In this document: one piece after another, positions 47,421 to 56,218 of the stretch
How the letters are laid out: each line of letters starts with the position of its first letter
Numbering within the stretch: the first letter of the stretch is position 1
NCBI GenBank assembly: GCA_031431475.1
Contig: JANPDL010000034.1
Span: 1-64,000, forward strand
Source of the DNA: JADCCX01 sp031431475
GTDB lineage: Bacteria; Pseudomonadota; Alphaproteobacteria; Rhizobiales; Beijerinckiaceae
Direction: 5' to 3'
Length of the DNA: 64,000 nt
Made by a program: the position numbers and the translations under genes
Notes under the pieces: generated by a model
What the model was told of the DNA's origin: nothing
Seen by the model: only the letters and a program-made list of their open reading frames with translations
Database searches by the model: none

Positions 47421-48514
47421 CACGCCTCCTTCACCCGAAAGAGTCGCGCCAATGGACGCTTGAAGGCATATTCCAGTGCGCCTGCGAAGAGGATGACGAA
47501 GCCCTGGATGACCATGATCATGTCGCGCGTGATCGAGGGCTTGTCGAACGAAAGCTCCGTGCCGCCCTGATAGAGAATGCCGAACAGGAAGGCCGCCAGC
47601 ACAACGCCCACGGGATGCGCCCGGCCCATCAGTGCCACCGCGATCCCAACAAAGCCCGCACCGGCCGAGAATTCGAGCAACAACCGGTGTTGCAGACCCA
47701 TTATCTCGTTCACCGCCAGCATGCCCGCGAGGCCACCCGAAATCGCCATGGTAATGATGGTGATGCGCGATGGCGAAATCCCGGCATAGACCGCCGCAGA
47801 AGGGGAGGAACCGACGACGCGGATTTCATAGCCCAGCCGCGTATGCCAGACGAGGACCCAGACAGCGAAGGCGCTCAGCAGCGCCAGCAGGAACGAGATG
47901 TTGAACGGCGTTCTGGGAAAGCTGATGCCCAGCGCGCCCAGAAACACATGCATGGGTGCCGCGACAGCATGCGGCGCGATGTTGCGCGTTTCTGGCGCCA
48001 TGGAGTCCGGGCGGCCCATGACGTTCACCAGTAGATAGACCATCAGGGTGGCCGCGATGAAGTTGAACATGATCGTGGTGATGACGACGTGACTGCCGCG
48101 CTTCGCCTGCAGATAACCCGGAATGAAGGCCCACGCAGCACCTGCCAGCGCCGCACCCAGAACGCCGACGGGCACGAGAAGAATACCCGGCAGCCACTCG
48201 AACGAGAAACAAAGCAGAACAACGCCAAGGCCGCCCAGCGTCGCCTGTCCCTCGCCGCCAATATTGAACAGCCCTGCCTGAAAGGCGATGGCGACGGCGA
48301 GCCCGGTGAAGATGAAGCTGGTGGTGTAATAGAGCGTGTAGCCCCAGCCCGCCTTGCTGCCGAGCGCACCCCTGAACAGGATGGCCATGGCCTCAAGCGG
48401 GTTCTCGCCGATGGCCAGAACGACCAAGCCGGAGACGGCAAAGGCCGTGACCACGGTCAGCAGCGGGACAAGGGCGACGTCGGCCCAGCGCGGGAGTTCG
48501 ACGGGGGCGCTCAT
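47420..48514 (-). CDS. Nucleoside ABC transporter permease 1 (NupP/YufP-like)
   Basis: 364 residues. BPD_transp_2 family: VALVPLLTVVTAFAVSGLVV, AGLFNIGGEGQATLGGLGVV, SGGLAGMLAVNEIMGLQHRL and GFVGIAVALMGRAHPVGVVL. The motif FNIGGEGQ is diagnostic of this permease type. It pairs with the downstream permease. An inverted palindromic repeat separates it from the ATPase gene, so relative expression may be tuned there. Confidence 0.92.
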   Translation of the reverse strand: MSAPVELPRWADVALVPLLTVVTAFAVSGLVVLAIGENPLEAMAILFRGALGSKAGWGYTLYYTTSFIFTGLAVAIAFQAGLFNIGGEGQATLGGLGVVLLCFSFEWLPGILLVPVGVLGAALAGAAWAFIPGYLQAKRGSHVVITTIMFNFIAATLMVYLLVNVMGRPDSMAPETRNIAPHAVAAPMHVFLGALGISFPRTPFNISFLLALLSAFAVWVLVWHTRLGYEIRVVGSSPSAAVYAGISPSRITIITMAISGGLAGMLAVNEIMGLQHRLLLEFSAGAGFVGIAVALMGRAHPVGVVLAAFLFGILYQGGTELSFDKPSITRDMIMVIQGFVILFAGALEYAFKRPLARLFRVKEA

Positions 48515-48539
48515 GAGAACACAATCTGCGGAGACATGG

Positions 48540-48653
48540 TGCGTGCTTCGAGACGGCGCTGATGCGCCTCCTCAGCATGAGGAGTGTTGTGGAAAGCAAT
48601 AGTCCTGACCTCCTCATCCTGAGGAGCCGCCAAGCGGCATCTCGAAGGACGCA
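48540..48653. repeat. Composite palindromic repeat inside the nucleoside transporter operon
   Basis: Two inverted copies of an about 45-base unit: 48540-48584 (starting TGCGTGCTTCGAGACGGCG) and the reverse complement of 48610-48653 (starting TGCGTCCTTCGAGATGCCG). Both end in CTCCTCAG(C/G)ATGAGGAG, itself a short palindrome, and are separated by 25 bases. The pattern is a REP/RIME-like element of a kind seen widely in rhizobial intergenic space. It can fold into a long hairpin between the permease and ATPase genes. Confidence 0.85.
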
Positions 48654-48674
48654 CGATGCTGACGCCATCTCCCC

Positions 48675-50201
48675 TCACGCCGCCTCCGTCATGACACCGG
48701 CCATCAGCAGCCCAAGCTCCCGCTCATTGGTCTGCGCCGCAACCCGCTCGCCCGTGATCTTCCCGCCGCACATCGTGATGATGCGATCAGACAGGCTCAT
48801 GATCTCGTCGAGTTCCACCGAAACCAGCAGGATCGCTGCGCCAGCATCGCGCATCGCGATGATACGCTTGTGGATGAACTCGATGGCGCCGATGTCCACG
48901 CCGCGCGTGGGCTGGCCAATGAGCAGCACGGCGGGATTGCGCTCCATCTCGCGGGCCAGAACGATCTTCTGCTGGTTGCCGCCGGAAAACTTGGAGCTGC
49001 GCAGATCGGGCAACGGCGGCCGCACGTCATAGGCCTCCATTTTGGCCTTCTGATCCTTCTCGATGGCGGCGTGATCCATCAGGAAACCGCGCATGAAGCG
49101 GCTGTCGTCGTGGTGGCCCAGAATGCCGCTTTCGGCGGCTTCGAACGGCAGCACGAGGCCGCAGCGGTGGCGATCCTCCGGCACATGGAACAGCCGCAGC
49201 GCGCGCAGCTTGCGCGGATCGGGATGGGAGGGATCAACGGCGACACCATCGATGCTGATGCTGCCGCTCGCCCTGCGCATGCCCGACAGCGCTTCCAGCA
49301 ACTCGCTCTGGCCATTGCCGGAAACTGCCGCGATACCCACGACCTCGCCAGCCCGGATCTGGAACGAGGCGCGGTCGAGACGCGTCACGCCCATTCCATC
49401 CGTGACTGTGAGATCTTTCACATCGAGCAGCACGCGGCCCGGCTTTGCAGGCCCTTTCTCGACGGTCAGAAGAACGCGCCGCCCCACCATCGCCTCGGCG
49501 ATCTCGGCGGGGGAGGTTTTCGCGGTCTCCAGCGTGGTGATCATCTCGCCGCGCCGCATCACCGAGACCTTGTCCGTGGCGTGCATGATCTCGCGCAATT
49601 TGTGGGTGATCAGGATGACCGTCTTGCCCTGCGCCTTCAGCGCCTTCGTCAGTTCGAACAGCTGGTCGGCCTCGGCAGGCGTCAGCACTGCCGTCGGCTC
49701 GTCCAGAATGAGGATTTCCGCGCCACGGTAGAGCGCCTTGATGATCTCGACCCGCTGCTGCAGGCCGACTGTGAGTTCGCCGACGACGGCATCCGGATCA
49801 ACCGTCAGGCCGTAGCGCTCGCCCAGATCCTTCAGCGCGGCCCGTGCGTGGTCTTCGCCTTTCGCGAGAATGGCCCCGCCTTCCGCGCCGAGAATGACAT
49901 TCTCCAGCACGGTCATGGTCTCGACCAGCATGAAATGCTGGTGCACCATGCCGATGCCATGGCTGATGGCATCCTGCGACGAGCGGATGCGCACGGGCTT
50001 GCCCTTGATGCGGATTTCACCCGTATCCGCTTCGTAGAAACCATAGACAATCGACATCAGGGTGGATTTGCCCGCGCCATTCTCTCCCACGATGCCATGC
50101 ACCGAAGCCGGATCGATGCGCAGGTTCACGTCATGGTTGGCGCGCACCGTGCCGAAGCGCTTGCCGATGCCGATGAGTTCGATGGCGGGAAACGCTGTCA
50201 T
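48675..50201 (-). CDS. Nucleoside ABC transporter ATPase (NupO/YufO-like, double domain)
   Basis: About 508 residues from ATG 50201, where the family sequence begins (AFPAIELIGIGKRFGTVRAN); ATG 50216 or 50237 in frame are alternatives, none with a clear ribosome site. Two ABC domains as in RbsA: Walker A GENGAGKST, Walker B EILILDEPTAVLTP, and the C-terminal domain with VSGNGQSELLEALSG in place of a classical P-loop and KFSGGNQQKIVLAREM. It drives import through the two permeases. Confidence 0.92.
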   Translation of the reverse strand: MTAFPAIELIGIGKRFGTVRANHDVNLRIDPASVHGIVGENGAGKSTLMSIVYGFYEADTGEIRIKGKPVRIRSSQDAISHGIGMVHQHFMLVETMTVLENVILGAEGGAILAKGEDHARAALKDLGERYGLTVDPDAVVGELTVGLQQRVEIIKALYRGAEILILDEPTAVLTPAEADQLFELTKALKAQGKTVILITHKLREIMHATDKVSVMRRGEMITTLETAKTSPAEIAEAMVGRRVLLTVEKGPAKPGRVLLDVKDLTVTDGMGVTRLDRASFQIRAGEVVGIAAVSGNGQSELLEALSGMRRASGSISIDGVAVDPSHPDPRKLRALRLFHVPEDRHRCGLVLPFEAAESGILGHHDDSRFMRGFLMDHAAIEKDQKAKMEAYDVRPPLPDLRSSKFSGGNQQKIVLAREMERNPAVLLIGQPTRGVDIGAIEFIHKRIIAMRDAGAAILLVSVELDEIMSLSDRIITMCGGKITGERVAAQTNERELGLLMAGVMTEAA

Positions 50202-50244
50202 GGAGCCAGGCTGCATCGGGCGGGCTGACACAGCCATCGCATAA

Positions 50245-50460
50245 TCATTTCGGACCGCTGGCCAGGGTTGCCGCCACCAGTGCATTGGCATGCCCATGGC
50301 CCATACCGCGGCTTTCCTTTAACCACGTCACGAGATCCATATGCTTTTTGCCCTTTTCGGCGCGGACCATAGCCTGCCATTCAGCGATTGGACGGCCATA
50401 AGCCTTCTCAATTGAGGGAAAGTAGGATGCGGGTCCCTTGATCTTGCCGTCGTCTGCCAT
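50245..50460 (-). CDS. DUF4287 domain protein, small
   Basis: 71 residues from ATG 50460 with GGAGA site. The sequence GPASYFPSIEKAYGRPIAEW, HMDLVTWLKESRGMGHGHAN and ALVAATLA matches DUF4287. These small proteins have no assigned reaction; a substrate-binding or regulatory role is a guess. It lies between the binding-protein and ATPase genes of the nucleoside transporter, on the same strand. Confidence 0.85.
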   Translation of the reverse strand: MADDGKIKGPASYFPSIEKAYGRPIAEWQAMVRAEKGKKHMDLVTWLKESRGMGHGHANALVAATLASGPK

Positions 50461-50517
50461 GCTTGGGCTCTCCACAATGGTCGGCGTCCATTTTCGGGCG
50501 CCGACCGATTCGACCCC

Positions 50518-51528
50518 TCACTGCACCGGGCAGGTCGAGTTGCTCATGTAGTCATGCACCTTCACGGTACCTGCCTTGATGTCGTTGGCGGCCTTGTCCA
50601 CCGCCGCCTGCATCGCCGCCGTCACCAGCGCCTTGTTGTTGTCGTCCATGGCGTAGCCGACGCCGTCCTGTGCCAGACCATAGACCGTGACGCCGGGCGT
50701 CCATTTGCCATTCTTGGCGTCCATGAAGTTGGAATACACCGCGACATCCACGCGCTTGAGCATGGAGGTCAGCACCTTGCCCGGATGCATGCCGTTCTGG
50801 TTGGAATCGACGCCGATGCCGAGCTTGCCCGCATCCGCCACCGTACGCAGAACGCCCACTCCCGTGCCACCTGCTGCGTGGTAGATCACGTCCGCGCCGC
50901 GATCCAGTTGCGACTTGGCGAGTTCCGCGCCCTTGGCGGGATCGTTGAAGGCCGCGCCCGTCGTGCCGGTCATGTTCTGGATGATTTCGGCACCGGGCTT
51001 GGCCGCCTTGACGCCCTGCACATAGCCGCAGGCAAACTTGCGGATGAGCGGAATGTCCATGCCGCCGATGAAGCCGACCTTGTTGGTTTTCGAAGCCAGC
51101 GCCGCCATCATGCCGACGAGGTAACTGCCCTCATGCTCGGTGAACAGCGAGGATCGCACGTTGGGCGCGTCGATCTTGCTGTCGATAATGGTGAAGCGGG
51201 TGTTGGGGAATTCCTTGGCGACCTTTTCCAGCGTCGTGCCGAAGGAGAAGCCGACGACGAGCACGGGATTATGGCCGTCGCGCGCGAACCGCTGGATCGC
51301 CTGCTCGCGCTGCGCATCGTTGGTGATCTCGAAATCGCGGTAATCGATACCGGTTTCCTTCTTGAACTTCTCGATGCCGTTGTAAGCCGCCTCGTTGAAG
51401 GACTTGTCGAACTTGCCGCCGCGATCAAACACGATGGCGGGTTTCAGTTCCTGCGCCCAAGCCTGTCCGATATTGGCCGTTCCGCCGAGCATCGCGACCA
51501 TGGCCGCTGCCAGAATACCTGTTTTCAT
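50518..51528 (-). CDS. BMP-family nucleoside-binding protein
   Basis: 336 residues from ATG 51528 (GGGAGA site). Signal peptide MKTGILAAAMVAMLGGTANI to about AWA/QELK. BMP/PnrA marks: KPAIVFDRGGKFDKSFNEAA, LVVGFSFGTTLEKVAKEFPN, GFIGGMDIPLIRKFACGYVQ and VIYHAAGGTGVGVLRTVADA. It binds nucleosides in the periplasm for the downstream ABC proteins. First gene of the salvage block, divergent from msrA. Confidence 0.94.
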   Translation of the reverse strand: MKTGILAAAMVAMLGGTANIGQAWAQELKPAIVFDRGGKFDKSFNEAAYNGIEKFKKETGIDYRDFEITNDAQREQAIQRFARDGHNPVLVVGFSFGTTLEKVAKEFPNTRFTIIDSKIDAPNVRSSLFTEHEGSYLVGMMAALASKTNKVGFIGGMDIPLIRKFACGYVQGVKAAKPGAEIIQNMTGTTGAAFNDPAKGAELAKSQLDRGADVIYHAAGGTGVGVLRTVADAGKLGIGVDSNQNGMHPGKVLTSMLKRVDVAVYSNFMDAKNGKWTPGVTVYGLAQDGVGYAMDDNNKALVTAAMQAAVDKAANDIKAGTVKVHDYMSNSTCPVQ

Positions 51529-51716
51529 CTGATGTCTCCCTGACACAATTGGACCATGCCGCTGGCATGAGGCCGACAGCTTGGCACGCCCAATCGCCCC
51601 TGCAAAGCCCGTCAACGGGTCACAAATGAACTTTCTGACACGCAACGGTGAAGCTGTCGCACTTCCGGTCCGGGTGCAGCCGCACTATCTTGCGTAGGAA
51701 CCACGGAGAGACCGCC

Positions 51717-52373
51717 ATGTTTTTCTTCAGAAAGAAGGCCGAAATGCCCCGCGCCGAGGACGCACTCTCGGGCCGCGCCACCGCGATTCCCACGGCAGAG
51801 CGCCATTTCGTCAACGGCGCACCGCTGAAAGGCCCGTATCCCGCCGGATCAAAGCAGATTATCTTTGGCCTCGGCTGTTTCTGGGGTGCGGAGCGCAAGT
51901 TCTGGCAACTGGGCCAAGGCATCATCGTTACGGCGGTGGGCTATGCCGGAGGTTTCACCCCCAATCCGACCTATGAAGAGGCCTGCTCCGGCCGCACCGG
52001 GCATAACGAGGTGGTCCTCGTGGTCTACGATCCGGCGAAAATCAGCCTTGAGACGCTGCTGAAGACATTCTGGGAGAGCCACGACCCCACGCAGGGCATG
52101 CGGCAGGGCAATGATGTCGGCACGCAGTATCGCTCCGGCATCTATGCGCCGGATGCGGATCAGCTGTCCGCTGCGAAGGCCTCGAAGGCGGCGTATCAGG
52201 CCATGCTGGGCAAGGCAGGTCTTGGCGCGATCACCACCGAAATCCTCGAAGCGCCGGTGTTTTATTTCGCGGAGGATTATCACCAGCAGTATCTGGCCAA
52301 GAACCCCGGCGGATATTGCGGGCTTGGCGGGACCGGTGTGAGTTGTCCGGTGGGGCTGGGTCAGGCGGCGTAA
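51717..52373 (+). CDS. msrA: Peptide-methionine (S)-S-oxide reductase
   Basis: 218 residues from ATG 51717 (GGAGAG upstream). Catalytic GLGCFWGAER (Cys54), with YAGGFTPNPTYEEACSGRTG, HDPTQGMRQGNDVGTQYRS and a C-terminal resolving cysteine pair region YCGLGGTGVSCPVGL. It repairs oxidised methionine. The N-terminal 45-residue extension is usual in alphaproteobacteria. Followed by a palindromic repeat. Confidence 0.95.
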   Translation: MFFFRKKAEMPRAEDALSGRATAIPTAERHFVNGAPLKGPYPAGSKQIIFGLGCFWGAERKFWQLGQGIIVTAVGYAGGFTPNPTYEEACSGRTGHNEVVLVVYDPAKISLETLLKTFWESHDPTQGMRQGNDVGTQYRSGIYAPDADQLSAAKASKAAYQAMLGKAGLGAITTEILEAPVFYFAEDYHQQYLAKNPGGYCGLGGTGVSCPVGLGQAA

Positions 52374-52386
52374 ACGCCATCCACCG

Positions 52387-52525
52387 ACCTCCTCATGTCG
52401 AGGGGCGAGCTCTTTGGCGAGCCTCCAGACACCCACGATGTCCGTGCAGGTCCTCTTTGCGGATTGCAAATGCGTGGTGCGTGTCTCGAGGCTACGCTTC
52501 GCTCCGCGTCTCGACATGAGGAGGT
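52387..52525. repeat. Long inverted repeat between msrA and murJ
   Basis: Outer arms 52387-52402 and 52510-52525 are perfect 16-base reverse complements (ACCTCCTCATGTCGAG). Inner arms also pair imperfectly (GCCTCCAGACACCCAC near 52421 with GTGCGTGTCTCGAGGC near 52475). Each half resembles a rhizobial palindromic intergenic unit, so this is two inverted units like the element at 48540. It probably folds on transcription and may end or stabilise msrA mRNA. Confidence 0.8.
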
Positions 52526-52615
52526 TCAGGGCCGAACGATCCTTCCCATCCCGCCATCATTTGAACACACCCGCCCTTTGCCTTGTCCCGCTGTTTGCGG
52601 CAGACAGGGCGGTGG

Positions 52616-54187
52616 ATGTCGGTTGAACAAGCGTCTTTGGGCAAGAACTTCACGATCGTCGGCGGAGCCACGCTGGCGTCGCGGGTCACGGGATTCGTGC
52701 GCGACATGCTCGTCGCCGCCACGCTGGGCGCTGGCGCGGTGGCGGATGCCTATGTTGCGGCCTTCCTGATCCCCAATCTGTTTCGCCGTCTGGTGGGCGA
52801 AGGCGCGTTCAACGCGGCCTATGTGCCGATTTTCGCCCGGCGCGAGGCGGAAGGCGGCGCGGAATCCTCCGCACGGTTTGCCGAGGCTGCGCTGTCATTT
52901 CTGCTTGGTGTGGGCGTCGTGATCCTGCTGGTGGCTGAATTCCTGATGCCGGTGATCATCGGCGCGGTGGCGCCGGGTTTCCATGATCAGCCGCAGAAAT
53001 TCACCGATGCCGTGGAATTCGGGCGAATCATGTTTCCGTTCGTGGCGGTGATTCTCATCGTTGCGGTGTTCACGGGCACACTGAATGCCATCGGGCGCTA
53101 TGCAATTGCGGCATGGGCGCCGGTGTTGCTCAATATTTTTCTGATCGCAGCACTGCTCTATGCGATGTCGGCGGGTCTGCGCGGCACGCGCGACGCCGGT
53201 TTCGTGCTGGTCTGGACCGTTCTGGGCGCGGGGCTGGTGAATCTTGTCATCGTTGGCGCTGCCGTGTGGTTCGCGGGATATCACATCATGCCAAAAGTAC
53301 CGCGCTTTGATGCCGATATGCGCAGGCTGATGCTGATCGCATTGCCCGGAATCGCCATTGCGGGCGCGGGGCATCTCAACGTGGTTGTCGCCGCGCAGAT
53401 GTCATCGGGAACACCTTCGGCGGTGTCATGGCTGTATTTCGCCGAGCGCATCTTCCAGTTGCCTCTCGGCTTTGTGGCAGCGGCCATAGGCGTCGTGCTG
53501 CTGCCAGCGGTGTCGAGGCATCTGGCCAGCGGTGAAGTGGCGCAGGCGCGTCAGGCCGAAAGCCGGGCGCTGGAATTCGGCCTGCTCATCACTTTGCCCG
53601 CTGCCATCGCGCTGGCGCTGCTTGCGAAACCGATCGTCAGCATCCTCTATGAGCGCGGTGCGTTCACGGCGGAGGATTCGAACGCAGTGGCCGCTGTGCT
53701 GCGCGCACTTGCCGTCGGCCTGCCGGCGTTCGTTCTGGTCAAAGTCTTCCTGCCAGCCTTTCTGGCGCGGGAAGACATGAAGGGGCCCATCATCGCGGCG
53801 GCTCTGGGCATCGCGGCGAATATCGGTGTTGCCCTGCTGCTGTTCCCGCATTTCGGCTCTGTTGCGGCGGCTATGGGCGTCTCGGCTTCGGCCTTCGTCA
53901 ACGCCACCGCGCTTTATTTCATGCTGCTAAGAAATGGTCGATTTCGTCCGGACAAGCTGGCGCGCAGCCGTCTGCCTCGTGTCCTGCTTGTCTCGGTGCT
54001 GACGGGCCTAGCGATCTGGCTTCTGCATGAATTTGCCCGGCCCTGGATGAAGGCGAACCATCCTTTTCCCATCCGTGCGGGGGCGCTGGCAGCGCTGTGC
54101 GCATCGGGCCTGATCGTGCATGTGGTGCTGGCGCAATTGCTGAAAGCCGCCGATCTCCTGCAAATCCGTGATGCCATGCGCCGCTGA
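52616..54187 (+). CDS. murJ: MurJ-family lipid II flippase, paralogue 2
   Basis: 523 residues from ATG 52616. MurJ motifs: LASRVTGFVRDMLVAATLGA, ADAYVAAFLIPNLFRRLVGE, GEGAFNAAYVPIF, FAERIFQLPLGFVAAAIGVV. Residues aligned by eye with E. coli Arg18, Arg24, Asp39, Arg52/53 and Arg270 are present, though the Asp before Arg270 is Glu here. About 14 membrane segments. It flips lipid II in peptidoglycan synthesis. The presence of Arg53 makes this the better candidate for the housekeeping copy. Confidence 0.9.
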   Translation: MSVEQASLGKNFTIVGGATLASRVTGFVRDMLVAATLGAGAVADAYVAAFLIPNLFRRLVGEGAFNAAYVPIFARREAEGGAESSARFAEAALSFLLGVGVVILLVAEFLMPVIIGAVAPGFHDQPQKFTDAVEFGRIMFPFVAVILIVAVFTGTLNAIGRYAIAAWAPVLLNIFLIAALLYAMSAGLRGTRDAGFVLVWTVLGAGLVNLVIVGAAVWFAGYHIMPKVPRFDADMRRLMLIALPGIAIAGAGHLNVVVAAQMSSGTPSAVSWLYFAERIFQLPLGFVAAAIGVVLLPAVSRHLASGEVAQARQAESRALEFGLLITLPAAIALALLAKPIVSILYERGAFTAEDSNAVAAVLRALAVGLPAFVLVKVFLPAFLAREDMKGPIIAAALGIAANIGVALLLFPHFGSVAAAMGVSASAFVNATALYFMLLRNGRFRPDKLARSRLPRVLLVSVLTGLAIWLLHEFARPWMKANHPFPIRAGALAALCASGLIVHVVLAQLLKAADLLQIRDAMRR

Positions 54188-54281
54188 TCCACGGGTTTGA
54201 TGGTTCAATCACCATAATTCATGGGGCTTTTATCCTGGAATCGGGCATGGAAGTGCTTGATTCGAACAGAATGGAAAATTC

Positions 54282-54956
54282 ATGGCTCTCAAACTCTTTG
54301 GCGTCTATCGCTCCCGCGCCACGCGCAACATCTGGCTGCTTGATGAATTGAAGCTGGCATTCGAGCATATCCCGGTCATCCAGTCCTATCAGCTGGCCAA
54401 GCCCAAGGCAAAGGACGCGCCGCTGAACACGGCGTCGCGCAAGTTTCTCAAGGTAAACCCAAATGGCAAGGTCCCCTCTCTCAAGGATGGACGGCTGGTG
54501 CTGAATGAGTCACTCGCTATCAACCTTTATCTCGCGAAGAAATACGGCAAGCGCTCCGGCACGGCGCTTGGACCAAAGAATGCCGCTGAGGACGGCCAGA
54601 TGGTCATGTGGGCGCTCTGGGCTGTTACGGAAGTGGAACCGCACAGCCTCAACATCATGTATCACCGGGTGAGCAAGCCGGAGGCCGAGCGTGATCCGGC
54701 CGTGGTCAGTGCCGCCATCGACCACCTGCAGCGGCCCCTGAACGTGCTGGAGGAGCATCTCGCCACCAATGGTGGTTTCATTCTGGGCGGGCGTTTCACT
54801 GTTGCCGACATCAACACGGCCGAGGTGATCCGCTATGCACAGGCCGCCCCGGAGTTGTTCGCCCAGCGTCCGAGCCTGAAGGCCTGGATCGAGGCCTGCC
54901 AGTCCCGCCCGGCGTTCAAGGCAATGATGGTAAAGCGCAACGCGGAACCGGCGTGA
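54282..54956 (+). CDS. Glutathione S-transferase
   Basis: 224 residues. N-terminal thioredoxin-like GST domain: LFGVYRSRATRNIWLLDELK, with the substrate-contact NPNGKVPSLKDGRLVLNESL (cis-Pro and Glu-Ser for glutathione). The C-terminal helical domain has GGRFTVADINTAEVI (N-capping box Asp). It conjugates or isomerises electrophiles with glutathione; class and substrate are not readable. Between murJ and engB. Confidence 0.92.
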   Translation: MALKLFGVYRSRATRNIWLLDELKLAFEHIPVIQSYQLAKPKAKDAPLNTASRKFLKVNPNGKVPSLKDGRLVLNESLAINLYLAKKYGKRSGTALGPKNAAEDGQMVMWALWAVTEVEPHSLNIMYHRVSKPEAERDPAVVSAAIDHLQRPLNVLEEHLATNGGFILGGRFTVADINTAEVIRYAQAAPELFAQRPSLKAWIEACQSRPAFKAMMVKRNAEPA

Positions 54957-54995
54957 TATTTTGACCTTCCGGGCTGGCCATGCGACAGGACCCGC

Positions 54996-55646
54996 ATGAC
55001 CAGCCCCGATCCAGAACTCATTGAAGCCGCGCGCAAACTCTTTGCGGGAGAGGCTGATTTTATCTGGGGTTCGGACAAGATCAACGAACTGCCGCCGATG
55101 AAGCATCCGGAGATTGCCTTCGCCGGGCGTTCCAATGTCGGCAAATCCTCGCTGATCAATGCGGTCACCGGCAGGAACTCGCTGGCGCGGACCTCGCATA
55201 CGCCGGGGCGTACACAGCAGCTCAACTTCTTCACGATCAACGAGCGCCTGAGTTTCGTCGATATGCCGGGTTACGGCTATGCCGCAGTATCGAAGCAGAA
55301 GATCGCGAACTGGACGAACCTCATCCACGAATATCTGAAAGGCCGCGCCAGTCTCGCTCGCGTTTATGTGCTGATCGACAGCCGCCATGGCCTCAAGGAT
55401 CTTGATCTCGATATCCTGAAGCTGATGGACAAATCAGCCGTGTCCTACCAGATCGTGCTGACCAAGGCGGATCAGCTGAAAGGTCCGGAACAGGAAAGCC
55501 GCATTGCCGAGGTGCGCGAGCTGATTTCCAAGCGGGTGGCGGCATATCCCGAGGTGCTGATGACATCCAGCGAGACGGGGTTTGGCATCCCTGAATTGCG
55601 CGGTGCAATCCTGTCGCTCATCCGCGAACGCGGCGACAAGGGTTAG
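54996..55646 (+). CDS. engB: Ribosome biogenesis GTPase EngB (YsxC/YihA)
   Basis: 216 residues. GTPase motifs: G1 AFAGRSNVGKSSLINAV, G2 region HTPGRTQQLNFF, G3 DMPGYGYA, G4 LTKADQL and G5 MTSSETGFG. It helps late assembly of the 50S subunit and is usually essential. 39 bases after the gst gene, so co-transcription is possible. Converges on the smr gene three bases away. Confidence 0.96.
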   Translation: MTSPDPELIEAARKLFAGEADFIWGSDKINELPPMKHPEIAFAGRSNVGKSSLINAVTGRNSLARTSHTPGRTQQLNFFTINERLSFVDMPGYGYAAVSKQKIANWTNLIHEYLKGRASLARVYVLIDSRHGLKDLDLDILKLMDKSAVSYQIVLTKADQLKGPEQESRIAEVRELISKRVAAYPEVLMTSSETGFGIPELRGAILSLIRERGDKG

Positions 55647-55648
55647 GC

Positions 55649-56218
55649 TCACAACAAACCGCTGCCATCCTTCAGACGTCTGAGACGCACATAAAGCGCA
55701 CCCGTTCCTCCGTGATGCTGTGCCGCATCCTCGAATCCCAGCACATAGCGGCGCTGGCCGGGATCAGAAAGCCAATGCGGAACAAGGCGTTTCAGCACGC
55801 CGCGACCATCGGTCGTCGGCCAGCCGCGCTCGCTGTTCATGGACAATCCGCCTTTTCCGGTGATGACCATGACGACAATAGCCCCCTCATGCACCTTGCG
55901 ATGGATAAAGTTCAGGAGTGCGCGATGCGCCTCGTCCTGCCGCATGCCATGCAGATCGAGCACGCCGTCGATGGGGGATTGCCCGCGCGTCACGCGCTGG
56001 CGCATGCGGCGCTCCAGTGGCACCAGCGGCTTGATACCGGGCCTTTGCACGGGTTCGAGCGCGCCGCCGATGCTGAGGCCTTCGAGCTTTACAGAGGTTT
56101 GGGCTGTTGCGAGTGGCTCAACCTTGGGCATTTTCCGCCCCGGCAATGGCCGGATGCTCTGGGCGACATGAGCCCACAGCGCGCGCTCCTCATCGGACAG
56201 ATGTGCCTTGCGCCTCAT
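55649..56218 (-). CDS. Smr/MutS2-like endonuclease-domain protein
   Basis: 189 residues. The Smr domain occupies the C-terminal half: GVLDLHGMRQDEAHRALLNF, then VVMVITGKGG and GVLKRLVPHWL, with a final basic tail. N-terminal part is charged. Smr proteins nick branched DNA or cut RNA in ribosome rescue; the specific role is unknown. The start overlaps the mltA stop by four bases. Confidence 0.9.
   Translation of the reverse strand: MRRKAHLSDEERALWAHVAQSIRPLPGRKMPKVEPLATAQTSVKLEGLSIGGALEPVQRPGIKPLVPLERRMRQRVTRGQSPIDGVLDLHGMRQDEAHRALLNFIHRKVHEGAIVVMVITGKGGLSMNSERGWPTTDGRGVLKRLVPHWLSDPGQRRYVLGFEDAAQHHGGTGALYVRLRRLKDGSGLL

Noticed and set aside
48870..50228. Forward frame of 452 codons opposite the nucleoside ABC ATPase
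   Set aside because: Shadow of a double-domain ATPase with intact motifs; amino-acid composition is atypical of a real protein.
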